Position numbers and translations under genes: made by a program
Notes under the pieces: model-generated
The model's database searches: none
What the model saw: only the letters and a program-made list of their open reading frames with translations
What the model was told of the DNA's origin: nothing
Assembly (NCBI GenBank): GCA_002398405.1
Contig: DGYN01000084.1
Coordinates: 1-17,117 of the forward strand
Origin: Caulobacteraceae bacterium UBA5005
GTDB taxonomy: Bacteria > Pseudomonadota > Alphaproteobacteria > Caulobacterales > Caulobacteraceae
Reading direction: 5' to 3'
DNA: 17,117 bases
In this document: one piece after another, positions 1 through 6,506 of the stretch
Position numbering within the stretch: position 1 is the first letter of the stretch
How the letters are laid out: each line of letters begins with the position of its first letter

Positions 1-1
1 G

Positions 2-241
2 GGCGCGCCGTCGCCTGAGATGCTCGCGACCGGGCGGGCAGGCTACGCCAGGGCCTGCGCCGGTTGCCATGGACCCGATGGGGCAGGGCGCGTCGGTCCG
101 GCCATCGCGGGACGCACCGATGTCGCTCATATGGTCGAGGTCATCGGTCAGGGGTCGGGTTCCATGCCGGCCATCGCCGCCGTCGACGCGGCCGATCGCG
201 AGGCCGTGGCGCGCTTTGTCGGAACCATGCCGAAGCCCTGA
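2..241 (+). CDS. Class I cytochrome c, C-terminal part (cut by window start)
   Basis: The reading frame is open from the first base, so the gene begins before the window; the Met codon at 20 is internal or a weak start. The visible part has a CAGCHG heme-attachment motif (CxxCH, about bases 56–73) and, roughly 30 residues later, a GSGSMPAI segment whose Met is the expected second heme ligand. Together these define a small class I c-type cytochrome domain, which carries electrons in the periplasm. Whether it is a free cytochrome or the tail of a larger dehydrogenase cannot be seen. The next gene, 78 bases on, encodes a PQQ sugar dehydrogenase-like protein, and cytochromes often take electrons from such enzymes. 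A link between the two is inference from adjacency. Confidence 0.85.
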   Translation, partial: GAPSPEMLATGRAGYARACAGCHGPDGAGRVGPAIAGRTDVAHMVEVIGQGSGSMPAIAAVDAADREAVARFVGTMPKP

Positions 242-285
242 CCATATTTTCGGTTTGCTGTAGGGCGTTCCCCCCGCCTAGAAAT

Positions 286-301
286 GCGAATCTTCATTCG
301 C
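286..301 (+). repeat. Small hairpin upstream of the sugar dehydrogenase-like gene
   Basis: GCGAAT, a CTTC loop and ATTCGC form a 6-bp perfect inverted repeat between the cytochrome stop codon and the preferred start at 320. No T-run follows, so it is unlikely to be an intrinsic terminator. It might affect the leader mRNA, but a stem this short may occur by chance. Confidence 0.25.
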
Positions 302-319
302 GCAAGGGCCGGGGGCAAT

Positions 320-1633
320 ATGGCGAGGTTAGGAAAGCTGATCACCAGCGGCCTGGCGGCGACGCTCGCGCTCGGCTGGGTGACCGGCGGCTGGTCGCAG
401 CAGGCGGCTCAGCCCAAGGCGCCGGAATATCCACCCGGACCTGACTTTCCCGGCGTGTCGGGCTCACCCGCCGAGACCGCGCGCATCACCGCGCTTTGCG
501 GGGCGAACCCCAACAACAAGGACGGTTATCCGACCAATCCGGCTTTTGCCGGCCAGACGAGGGCGCCGATCGTCAAGACCCAGCAGCGCTACACCGTCGA
601 GACTGTGGCCAAGATCGACCGCTCCGGCGCCATGGCCTTTTTGCCCAATGGCAAGATGCTGCTTGCCGTCAGGACCGGCGCCTTGCGCATCGTCGACACG
701 CAAGGCCGCATCGCGCCGCCCCTGGCCGGAATGCCCGCGTTTCCGCTGCCTGCTCAGGGTTCGGCCCTGTTTGACGTCATCCTCGACCGTGACTTCGCCA
801 GGAACCGGACGCTCTATTTCGTCTATCAAGCCCGTCCCAAAGCCGACGAACCAGTGCTTGGCCGTATCGCCCGGGCGCGGCTCTCTTTGGACGAGACCCG
901 GCTCGAGGACGTGAAGGACCTGCGCATCGGCGCCGACATCCAGCCCCGGCGCCTGGTCCAGGCGAGGGATGGGACCTTGCTGATGGTGGGCGGCGGCGGA
1001 CCGGACGCCACGCCGCAACACCAGAATCTGTCCAGCCAACTCGGCAAGGTCCTGCGCATCAACACCGACGGGACCCTGCCGGGCGACAATCCGTTCGTCG
1101 ACACGCCCGGGGCCAATCCTGCGATCTGGGCGCTCGGCTATCGCGACGTCCAGTCGGCGGTGATCCACCCGCGCACCGGCGAGCTATGGACCGCGGAGAA
1201 CGCCGGAACCGGGGGCGATGAACTCAATATCACGCGCAAAGGCAGGGACTACGGTCACCCTACCATCAGCTATGGCCGCCAGAACTCCGGCTTCCTGCTG
1301 AACGGCGGCAAGATGGTCCAGGCCGGCATGGAGCAGCCGATCTACTACTGGACGCCCGCCATCGCGCCCTCGGGGATGATGGTCTACACCGGCGCCGCCT
1401 TCCCGGAATGGCGGGACAGTCTGTTCCTGGCCGGCATGTCGGCGCAGCAGATCGTACGCCTGCAGATGCGCGGCGAGCGCGTGGTGGGCGAGGAAAAGCT
1501 CCTCATGGACCGTTGTCAGCGAATGAAGGCGGTCTACCAGGGCCCGGACGGTTTCATCTATGTCCTCACCGACGAGGTCCCGCCTAAGCAGAACGAAATC
1601 CTCAGGCTGGTCCCGGTCCGGGCAGGGCGCTGA
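320..1633 (+). CDS. Exported PQQ-dependent sugar/sorbosone dehydrogenase-like protein
   Basis: This is a 437-residue protein of the soluble glucose/sorbosone dehydrogenase family (six-bladed beta-propeller, YliI/Asd-like). Family members oxidise sugars in the periplasm with PQQ and calcium. The ATG at 320 is preferred over the one at 284: it follows a GGGGG-rich ribosome binding site and gives a clean signal peptide (ARLGKLITSGLAATLALGWV, then a polar Q-rich stretch). Family landmarks are GKVLRINTDG followed by DNPF, GYRD (R275), GGDELN (298–303), and YWTPAIAPSGMMVYTG near the C-terminus. Several usual active-site positions look changed: no His–x–Gly–x–Arg motif (QPRRL stands there), GGGG for GDRG, GYRD for GHRN, and ENAGTGG for EHGPRGG. 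The fold is therefore clear but PQQ activity is uncertain. The upstream cytochrome could be its electron acceptor. Confidence 0.85.
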   Translation: MARLGKLITSGLAATLALGWVTGGWSQQAAQPKAPEYPPGPDFPGVSGSPAETARITALCGANPNNKDGYPTNPAFAGQTRAPIVKTQQRYTVETVAKIDRSGAMAFLPNGKMLLAVRTGALRIVDTQGRIAPPLAGMPAFPLPAQGSALFDVILDRDFARNRTLYFVYQARPKADEPVLGRIARARLSLDETRLEDVKDLRIGADIQPRRLVQARDGTLLMVGGGGPDATPQHQNLSSQLGKVLRINTDGTLPGDNPFVDTPGANPAIWALGYRDVQSAVIHPRTGELWTAENAGTGGDELNITRKGRDYGHPTISYGRQNSGFLLNGGKMVQAGMEQPIYYWTPAIAPSGMMVYTGAAFPEWRDSLFLAGMSAQQIVRLQMRGERVVGEEKLLMDRCQRMKAVYQGPDGFIYVLTDEVPPKQNEILRLVPVRAGR

Positions 1634-1656
1634 GCCCCGGACTCCCAGGGGCGGGT
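1634..1656 (+). terminator. Possible weak hairpin terminator after the dehydrogenase-like gene
   Basis: GCCCC (1634–1638) can pair with GGGGC (1648–1652) across a 9-base loop, directly after the stop codon. It is followed by GGGTTT. The stem is only five pairs and the T-run only three, so this is a weak candidate. The T-run also overlaps the -35 box of the next promoter. Confidence 0.25.
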
Positions 1657-1687
1657 TTGACAGGATAGTTACGGTATGCGTTAAATA
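1657..1687 (+). promoter_or_regulatory. Promoter of the VOC–YjbR–ArsR–AHSA1 operon
   Basis: A perfect TTGACA -35 box lies at 1657–1662. An AT-rich -10 candidate, TTAAAT (1681–1686) or GTTAAATA (1680–1687), follows after 17–18 bases. The latter resembles the Caulobacter -10 consensus GCTANAWC. It is the only AT-rich stretch nearby and sits 27 bases upstream of the GTG start at 1714, which implies a very short leader. Confidence 0.55.
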
Positions 1688-1703
1688 TTGCGTCATGACG
1701 CAA
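1688..1703. promoter_or_regulatory. Perfect 16-bp palindrome, candidate ArsR operator
   Basis: TTGCGTCATGACGCAA is a perfect inverted repeat with no central spacer. It lies immediately downstream of the -10 element, where transcription should begin, and its last two bases overlap the AAGGAG ribosome binding site (1702–1707). A further TGCGT half-site occurs at 1677–1681, 12 bp upstream of the TGCGT in the palindrome. Dyad operators overlapping the start point are typical of ArsR-family repressors, and the operon encodes one. Binding of that particular ArsR protein is inference from position and symmetry. Confidence 0.6.
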
Positions 1704-1713
1704 GGAGATAGCC

Positions 1714-2166
1714 GTGGCCGAACCGACGTTCATCAGCTCGATCACCTACCAAGAGCCGAAGAAGATGTACCGCTGGCTGGAGGATGCCTTCGGCTTCGAA
1801 CCGGCCATGGTGATCTGCGACGCGGATGGCGATATCGCCCACGCCGAAATGTCGTTCGGCGACGGCCGGATCATGGTCGGCTATCCGTGGGACGTCACGG
1901 TTAGCCCTCTGGCCGTCAACGGAGCTAACACTCAACGCGTGCACGTATACATGGACGGGGACATCGACGCTCACTGCGAGCGCGCCAGGGCGGCGGGCGC
2001 CGCGATCGTCGCTGAGCCGGCGGACCAGTTTTACGGCGCGCGGACCTATCGGGCCAAGGACCTGGAAGGCCACCTTTGGACCTTCGCCCAAGAGGTAAAG
2101 GTCGTGACGCCGCAGGAATGGGACGCACAGATGGGCCTTACCTCCACCACGCGCCTGCCCGAATGA
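1714..2166 (+). CDS. VOC superfamily (glyoxalase/PhnB-like) protein
   Basis: This 150-residue protein has one complete vicinal-oxygen-chelate module pair. It begins at GTG 1714, six bases after a strong AAGGAG; no in-frame ATG offers a better site. Family features are the N-terminal KMYRWLEDAFGFEP helix, the HVYMDGDIDAHCERARAAGA motif, and the C-terminal ADQFYGARTYRAKDLEGHLW segment. VOC proteins bind metals and act as glyoxalases, dioxygenases, or drug- or electrophile-inactivating enzymes. The substrate cannot be read from the sequence. It is the first gene of a run with MmcQ/YjbR, ArsR and AHSA1 genes and overlaps the next gene by ATGA. The upstream palindrome suggests repression by the operon's ArsR protein. 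Confidence 0.88.
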   Translation: MAEPTFISSITYQEPKKMYRWLEDAFGFEPAMVICDADGDIAHAEMSFGDGRIMVGYPWDVTVSPLAVNGANTQRVHVYMDGDIDAHCERARAAGAAIVAEPADQFYGARTYRAKDLEGHLWTFAQEVKVVTPQEWDAQMGLTSTTRLPE

Positions 2167-2501
2167 CCGACGAGGAGTTCGACGCCCTGGCGCGAGGCAT
2201 GCCGTCGGCTACCTACTCCGATCACTTCGGGCAGGGGGCCTACAAGGTGGCGGACAAGAAAATCTTCGCCTGCCCGTCGTCGACCCGCGAGGGCAAGGGC
2301 ATCCTCAAGCTAACCCCTGAGCAGCAGGAGATGATGTGCGAGGCCGAGCCGGAAGTCTTTGTGGCCTTCAGCGACCATTGGGGCCGGCAGGGCTGGACCC
2401 AGATCGTGGTTGCGAAGGCTGACGAGGCGACGGTCAGGGGGGCGCTCTGGACGGCGTGGCGCAACGTCGCGCCCAAGACCCTGCTGAAGCAGCATTCATG
2501 A
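2163..2501 (+). CDS. MmcQ/YjbR family protein
   Basis: This is a 112-residue protein starting at the ATG at 2163, which overlaps the preceding stop codon (ATGA), so translation is probably coupled. The frame is open further upstream, but only as an overlap with the VOC gene. The family (double-wing fold, proposed DNA-binding) is recognised from DHFGQGAYKVADKKIFACPS in the N-terminal half, the central LTPEQQEMM segment, and the C-terminal GWTQIVV then ALWTAWRNVAPKTL. Small YjbR-type proteins are common beside VOC and AHSA1 genes, but their biochemical role is not firmly established. It overlaps the next gene by four bases and shares the candidate ArsR-controlled promoter. Confidence 0.82.
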   Translation: MTDEEFDALARGMPSATYSDHFGQGAYKVADKKIFACPSSTREGKGILKLTPEQQEMMCEAEPEVFVAFSDHWGRQGWTQIVVAKADEATVRGALWTAWRNVAPKTLLKQHS

Positions 2502-2812
2502 GCCTCGACCGCACCCTTTCGGCGCTTGCCGATCCGCACCGGCGCCGGGCCGTGGAACTGCTGGGTGAGAAGCCCCGGCGCGCCGGCGAACTGGCTGAAC
2601 TGCTGGACCTGTCCGCCCCCGCCATGAGCCGTCATCTACGGACCCTTCGTAAGGCTGATATCGTAGAGGAAACCAGCCCGGAATTCGACGCGCGGGTGCG
2701 CGTCTATGCCCTGAAGGCGGAGAGCATGACCGACCTCAAGGTGTGGTTGCGGCAGACCGAAGCCATGTGGGCCGGCCAGCTCGCGGCCTTCAAAACCTTT
2801 GTCGAGAAATAG
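2498..2812 (+). CDS. ArsR-family winged-helix transcriptional regulator
   Basis: This 104-residue protein starts at ATG 2498, overlapping the YjbR stop (ATGA). A longer GTG start at 2456 would only add residues lying inside the YjbR gene. The N-terminus LSALADPHRRRAVELLGEKP and the helix-turn-helix ELLDLSAPAMSRHLRTLRKA (about residues 34–53) are typical of ArsR repressors, followed by a short wing and a C-terminal dimerisation helix. No CxC or ELCV-type metal-binding motif is present, so it is probably not a classical arsenic or metal sensor. It belongs to the non-metal ArsR group often paired with AHSA1/SRPBCC proteins. It likely represses its own operon through the palindrome at 1688–1703. 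Confidence 0.88.
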   Translation: MSLDRTLSALADPHRRRAVELLGEKPRRAGELAELLDLSAPAMSRHLRTLRKADIVEETSPEFDARVRVYALKAESMTDLKVWLRQTEAMWAGQLAAFKTFVEK

Positions 2813-3286
2813 ATGACCTCGTCGGTCACCGTCGCCCTCCGGCTAAGGGCGCCGCCCGAGCGGGCGTTCGAGGCCTTTGTGGCGCAGATCGGCGCCTGGT
2901 GGCGGCCGAACGTCATGTTCCGGACGACGCCGCGGCCGCCCGGCGCCCTTGCCTTTGAGCCGGGGGAGGGCGGCCGGCTGACCGAAACGCTTGCGAGCGG
3001 CAAGGTGTTCGAGATCGGCCGCATCACCCTTTGGGATCCGCCCCGTCGCCTGGTCTTCACCTGGCGGCAGGCGGCCTTTCCGCTCGATCTGCACACCGAG
3101 GTCGAGATCGTCTTTGAGCCGGTCGGCGACGAGACGCGGGTTTCCGTCGAGCATCGCGGCTTTGATCGGGTGCCGCAGGGCAACGCGGCGCGCCACGCCA
3201 TGCCGGACGAGGTCCTGCTTAAGCAGCTCGGACACTATTGGCGGGCGCAACTGGATGCCTATCGGGGCATGGCAGGCGAGGCCTGA
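2813..3286 (+). CDS. AHSA1/SRPBCC domain protein
   Basis: This 157-residue protein begins on the base after the ArsR stop codon (TAGATG), so it is almost certainly cotranscribed with it. The domain of the Bet v1-like/START fold covers nearly all the protein. The N-terminal strand ends in APPERAFEAFVAQIGAWW, then come GGRLTETLASGKVFEIGRIT, WDPPRRLVFTWR, and the C-terminal long helix MPDEVLLKQLGHYWRAQLDA. Such proteins have a hydrophobic cavity and are often encoded with an ArsR regulator; the ligand or client is generally unknown. Here it may bind the same small molecule the VOC protein handles, which is inference. There is no signal peptide, so it should be cytoplasmic. Confidence 0.85.
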   Translation: MTSSVTVALRLRAPPERAFEAFVAQIGAWWRPNVMFRTTPRPPGALAFEPGEGGRLTETLASGKVFEIGRITLWDPPRRLVFTWRQAAFPLDLHTEVEIVFEPVGDETRVSVEHRGFDRVPQGNAARHAMPDEVLLKQLGHYWRAQLDAYRGMAGEA

Positions 3287-3310
3287 ACTCTGCTATGAGG
3301 ACCGGCGAAC

Positions 3311-3316
3311 AGGGGA
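3311..3316 (+). promoter_or_regulatory. Ribosome binding site supporting a TTG start for the MFS gene
   Basis: AGGGGA lies seven bases before TTG 3324. The alternative ATG at 3357 has GGAG directly adjacent with no spacer, a poor geometry. This favours the TTG start, though not decisively. Confidence 0.45.
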
Positions 3317-3323
3317 TAATCCG

Positions 3324-4610
3324 TTGAGCGACGCGCCAGATCATCCGGTGACGGAGATGAGCCGCGGCCGGCGCAAGGCCGCCTTCGGATTCATCTTCCT
3401 GACCGCGATCATGGACATCACTTCGCTAGGGATCATGATCCCGGTGCTGCCCAACCTGATCAAGGAAATGGTCGGCGGTGATCTGGCGACGGCGGCCCAC
3501 CTGACGGGCCTCTTCGCCATCATCTGGGGGATGATGCAGTTCATCTTCTCGCCCATCCAGGGGATGCTGTCCGACCGTTTTGGGCGCCGGCCGGTGCTGC
3601 TGGTCTCGATCTTCGGCCTGACGGTTGACTTTCTGTTCATGGCGCTGGCGCCGACCATCTTCTGGCTGTTCATTGGCCGGGTCTTCAACGGTATCACGGC
3701 GGCCAGTTTCTCCACCGCCGGGGCCTACATCGCTGACGTCTCCAAGCCCGAGGAGCGGGCCAAGAACTTCGGCATGATCGGCGCGGCCTTCGGGTTCGGC
3801 TTTTTGGTGGGCCCTGCGATCGGCGGGTGGCTGACCGGGGATTTCGTCTCCGACCTGATCGGCGGCCAGAACCTTCGCCTGCCCTTCTACTTCGCCGCCG
3901 CCCTGGGTCTGATCAACTGGCTCTACGGATTCTTCATCCTGCCGGAATCCCTGCCGCCGGAGCGGCGCGAGCCGAAATTCAATTGGGCCAAGGCCAATCC
4001 GGTCGGATCGCTCCGCCTTCTGTCCCGCCACAAAGACCTCCTCGGTCTGGCGGGCGTCGCCTTCCTGTTCAATATCGCCCACAGCGTCTTCCCCTCGATC
4101 TTCGTCCTCTACGGCGGTCACCGCTTCGGCTGGTCGGCAGAGGACACCGGCTACGTCATGATGGTGGTGGGCGTGTCCAACATCCTGGTTCAGGCCCTGG
4201 TGATTGGCCGTGCGGTGAAATTGCTGGGCGAGCGCGGCGTGCTGCTAGCCGGCCTCCTTAGCTTCATGGTCGCCTTGATAATCTACGGCGCGGCCCAGAC
4301 CGGTTGGCAGTTCCTCATCGGCGTCCCGATCGCGGCCCTTTCGGGCCTCATCGCCCCCGGTCTGCAGGGCCTGATGACCCGTAGGGTGGAACCCTGGGAA
4401 CAGGGTCAGCTGCAGGGCGCGAACTCGGCCATGGTCGGCATCGTCGCCTCCTTCATTCCGCTGGTCTACACAGGCATCCTGGCCTGGTCGGTTCCCTTCA
4501 AGAATCAGCTCCTGCTGGCCGGCTCGCCCCTGTTCTTCGCGGCCTTCGTGATCATGATCGCCCTTGTGCTGGCCTTTAAGGTCGCCAGGCCTCAACCGGC
4601 GGCTGGATAA
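3324..4610 (+). CDS. TetA-like MFS drug:H+ antiporter (DHA1 family)
   Basis: This is a 12-helix major facilitator transporter of 428 residues from TTG 3324, or 417 from ATG 3357; a GTG at 3348 is also possible. Everything further upstream in frame lies over the AHSA1 gene. The motif A loop GMLSDRFGRRPVLL after the second membrane helix is close to canonical for drug exporters. GAAFGFGFLVGPAIGG in helix 5 is the antiporter motif C. The start MDITSLGIMIPVLPNL is typical of the TetA/TCR subfamily. It should sit in the inner membrane and export a small lipophilic compound; tetracycline itself cannot be assumed. It lies 37 bases after the AHSA1 gene with no terminator, so it may be the export arm of the ArsR operon. 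Confidence 0.9.
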   Translation: MSDAPDHPVTEMSRGRRKAAFGFIFLTAIMDITSLGIMIPVLPNLIKEMVGGDLATAAHLTGLFAIIWGMMQFIFSPIQGMLSDRFGRRPVLLVSIFGLTVDFLFMALAPTIFWLFIGRVFNGITAASFSTAGAYIADVSKPEERAKNFGMIGAAFGFGFLVGPAIGGWLTGDFVSDLIGGQNLRLPFYFAAALGLINWLYGFFILPESLPPERREPKFNWAKANPVGSLRLLSRHKDLLGLAGVAFLFNIAHSVFPSIFVLYGGHRFGWSAEDTGYVMMVVGVSNILVQALVIGRAVKLLGERGVLLAGLLSFMVALIIYGAAQTGWQFLIGVPIAALSGLIAPGLQGLMTRRVEPWEQGQLQGANSAMVGIVASFIPLVYTGILAWSVPFKNQLLLAGSPLFFAAFVIMIALVLAFKVARPQPAAG

Positions 4611-4649
4611 GCGGGTTTCGCCACGATAAAACCGGAAAGCCACGCTTGG

Positions 4650-6059
4650 ATGGGCGTTATGAAACACACATTCCTCTCCCTGCTGCTTTGCGCCGCCGTC
4701 GCGGCGCCGGCCTCCGCCGCCCTGGCCCAACAAGACAACCGCCGCGTACCGTCCAGCGCGGTGCAGATGAAGTCTTCCTTCGCCCCGGTGGTCCGCAACG
4801 TGGCGCCCGCGGTGGTCAATATCGCCGCCATCCAGCGCACCCAGGTCCGCCGCGGCGTCACCATCGAAGAGTTGTTCTACGGAACCACGGCAGGTCCCCG
4901 CACCCAGGAGCGGGTCACCGGATCAGAGGGGTCGGGCGTCATCGTCAGCGCCGATGGCGTTGTGGTCACCAACCGGCATGTCATCGCCAACATGACCGAG
5001 ATCTACGTGGGCCTGAACGACAACCGTCAGTTCAAGGCCAAGGTCTTGCTGCAGGACGCCCGTTCGGACCTGGCAATCCTTAAGATCGACCCCGGCAATG
5101 AGCGTCTGCCGTTCCTGCGGATCGACACCCAGGAGGATGCCCAGGTGGGCGATCTTGTGTTGGCCATCGGCAATCCCCTGGGCGTCGGCCAGACCGTCAC
5201 CAACGGCATTGTTTCGGCCCTGGCCCGCACCCTGGGCGAGAGCGGCAGCGAATATTCGTTCATCCAGACCGATGCGGCGATCAACCTCGGCAATTCGGGC
5301 GGCGCCTTGGTCGACATGGATGGGGACCTGATCGGCATCAACACCCAGATTGCGACGCGCAGCGGAGGTTCCGACGGCCTGGGCTTCGCCGTTCCGGCGC
5401 GCCTTGTCCGGATGGTGGTCGACACGGCGCTCGCCGGCGGCCAGCGCGTCGCCCGCCCCTGGCTTGGAGCCCGGACCCAGGCGCTGACCCTCGAAGTGGC
5501 GCGCGGCATGAACCTGCCCAATGGCCAGGGCCTGCAGGTAGCGGCGGTCTATCCCCGCAGCCCCGCCGATCGCGCGGGGCTCTTGGAAGGCGACATCATC
5601 CTGTCCATCGACAACCAGCCTGTGAACGACGAAGCGCAGCTCAACTACCGCATCGCCACCCACCGGCCGGGGGATGCGGCTCCGATCCGTATCCGCCGGA
5701 ACGGCGCTGAGCGGGTGCTGACAGTGCGTCTCGCCCTGCCCGAACAGGGGCCATCGGATCAACGCAAGCTCACTGGCCGCAATCCCTTTGCCGGGGCCAC
5801 GGTCGCCACCCTGTCTCCAGCCCTGGCGGACGAAAAGGGTCTGGATCCCTTCCTCGAGGGTGTCGCCATCACGGAAATCCAGCCGGGCGACTTCGCCCAA
5901 AGGGTGGGCCTGCGCGCTGGCGACATTATCCGCGAGGTCAATGGCGTGCCCATAGACTCGACCCGCAGGCTCGAACAGGTGATTTCCAGCGGCGGCCGCA
6001 ACTGGCGCTACGCCGTCGAGCGCGGCGGCCAGCTGGCGGTGCTGCAGAGCACGATTTAG
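4650..6059 (+). CDS. degP: Periplasmic Do-family serine protease (DegP/DegQ-like)
   Basis: This 469-residue periplasmic protease/chaperone degrades misfolded envelope proteins. The start is ATG 4650 or ATG 4659; both keep the signal peptide (KHTFLSLLLCAAVAAPASA then ALAQQ). The trypsin-like domain carries the complete triad: H110 in TNRHVI, D140 in RSDLAILKID, and S216 in GNSGGALVDMDG. Two PDZ domains follow, at about 270–365 (GLQVAAVYPRSPADRAGLLE) and 385–465 (GVAITEIQPGDFAQRVGLRA). The insertion before the catalytic His is shorter than the long LA loop of E. coli DegP, so it may behave more like DegQ. It lies 39 bases after the MFS gene. Its stop codon overlaps that of the convergent VOC gene. 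No RpoE- or RpoH-type promoter is convincing upstream. Confidence 0.93.
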   Translation: MGVMKHTFLSLLLCAAVAAPASAALAQQDNRRVPSSAVQMKSSFAPVVRNVAPAVVNIAAIQRTQVRRGVTIEELFYGTTAGPRTQERVTGSEGSGVIVSADGVVVTNRHVIANMTEIYVGLNDNRQFKAKVLLQDARSDLAILKIDPGNERLPFLRIDTQEDAQVGDLVLAIGNPLGVGQTVTNGIVSALARTLGESGSEYSFIQTDAAINLGNSGGALVDMDGDLIGINTQIATRSGGSDGLGFAVPARLVRMVVDTALAGGQRVARPWLGARTQALTLEVARGMNLPNGQGLQVAAVYPRSPADRAGLLEGDIILSIDNQPVNDEAQLNYRIATHRPGDAAPIRIRRNGAERVLTVRLALPEQGPSDQRKLTGRNPFAGATVATLSPALADEKGLDPFLEGVAITEIQPGDFAQRVGLRAGDIIREVNGVPIDSTRRLEQVISSGGRNWRYAVERGGQLAVLQSTI

Positions 6060-6460
6060 GTCTTGATCGGCGCCCCGATGGACCAGTCGATGCCAAAAGG
6101 ATCGCGCACCGACCCATAGCGGTCGCCCCAGAACTGGTCGGCGAGCGGCATGCGCACCTCGCAACCGGCCTCGACCGCGCGGTTGAACCAGGTGTCGGCG
6201 TCGTCGACCGACAGGTGCAGGTCGAAACCGCCGATATCGCGGACCTTGCTCTCCGAATATTCCGGGAACACGTCCGAAATCATCAGGTTGCCGCCGTTGA
6301 TCGCCACATGGGCGTGCATCAGGCGCTTCCCGTCATCGGCGACCATGACGTTTACCTCTTCCGCCCCAAAGGCCTTCTTGTAGAAGTCCACCGCCTCGCG
6401 CGCGCGGCCTTCCTTGATGTGCACATAGGGGGTGACCCCCGTCATTGTGGGCTGGGCCAT
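6056..6460 (-). CDS. PhnB-like VOC family protein
   Basis: This 134-residue protein is read right to left from ATG 6460, which has a textbook GGAGG (6466–6470) five bases upstream. The ATG at 6478 would add six residues but lacks such a site. Family motifs are TPYVHIKEGRAREAVDFYKKAFGAEE at the N-terminus (split over 20 residues), FDLHLSVDDADTWFNRAVEA in the middle, and WGDRYGSVRDPFGIDWSIG at the C-terminus. That final segment is characteristic of the PhnB/3-demethylubiquinone-methyltransferase-like VOC group. The function is unknown and the protein is probably a cytoplasmic metal-binding enzyme. It converges on degP with a four-base stop overlap and diverges from rarA across only 46 bases. 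It is distinct in sequence from the VOC protein at 1714. Confidence 0.87.
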   Translation of the reverse strand: MAQPTMTGVTPYVHIKEGRAREAVDFYKKAFGAEEVNVMVADDGKRLMHAHVAINGGNLMISDVFPEYSESKVRDIGGFDLHLSVDDADTWFNRAVEAGCEVRMPLADQFWGDRYGSVRDPFGIDWSIGAPIKT

Positions 6461-6506
6461 GGCAACCTCCGTATCCATCCAGTGTTCGCCCCATTAACAT
6501 GACGCC

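Noticed and set aside
2991..3323. Extended N-terminus of the MFS transporter over the AHSA1 gene
   Set aside because: The extra residues are arginine/serine-rich out-of-frame reading of the AHSA1 gene. The first transmembrane segment begins only after 3357, and plausible starts with spacing exist at 3324 and 3357.
4611..4649. Terminator between the MFS gene and degP
   Set aside because: Only a 5-bp GGTTT/AAACC pairing with a long loop and no T-run is present, too weak to call.
4634..4658. GGAAA–N16–CGTT resembling an EcfG general stress promoter before degP
   Set aside because: Transcription would begin downstream of both good start codons (4650 and 4659) and would remove the signal peptide; the -35 also has a mismatch.
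4923..6164. Long minus-strand open frame (413 codons) opposite degP
   Set aside because: It lies antisense to a complete, well-recognised protease gene and its translation has no recognisable motifs. In GC-rich DNA such antisense frames are common. The same applies to 6333–7499 (minus), 7724–8545 (minus) and 14007–14945 (plus).
6461..6506. Partial copy of the ArsR palindrome (GCGTCATG on the minus strand) between the VOC gene and rarA
   Set aside because: Only one half with no symmetric partner is present, and it lies next to the rarA start codon; chance similarity is sufficient.
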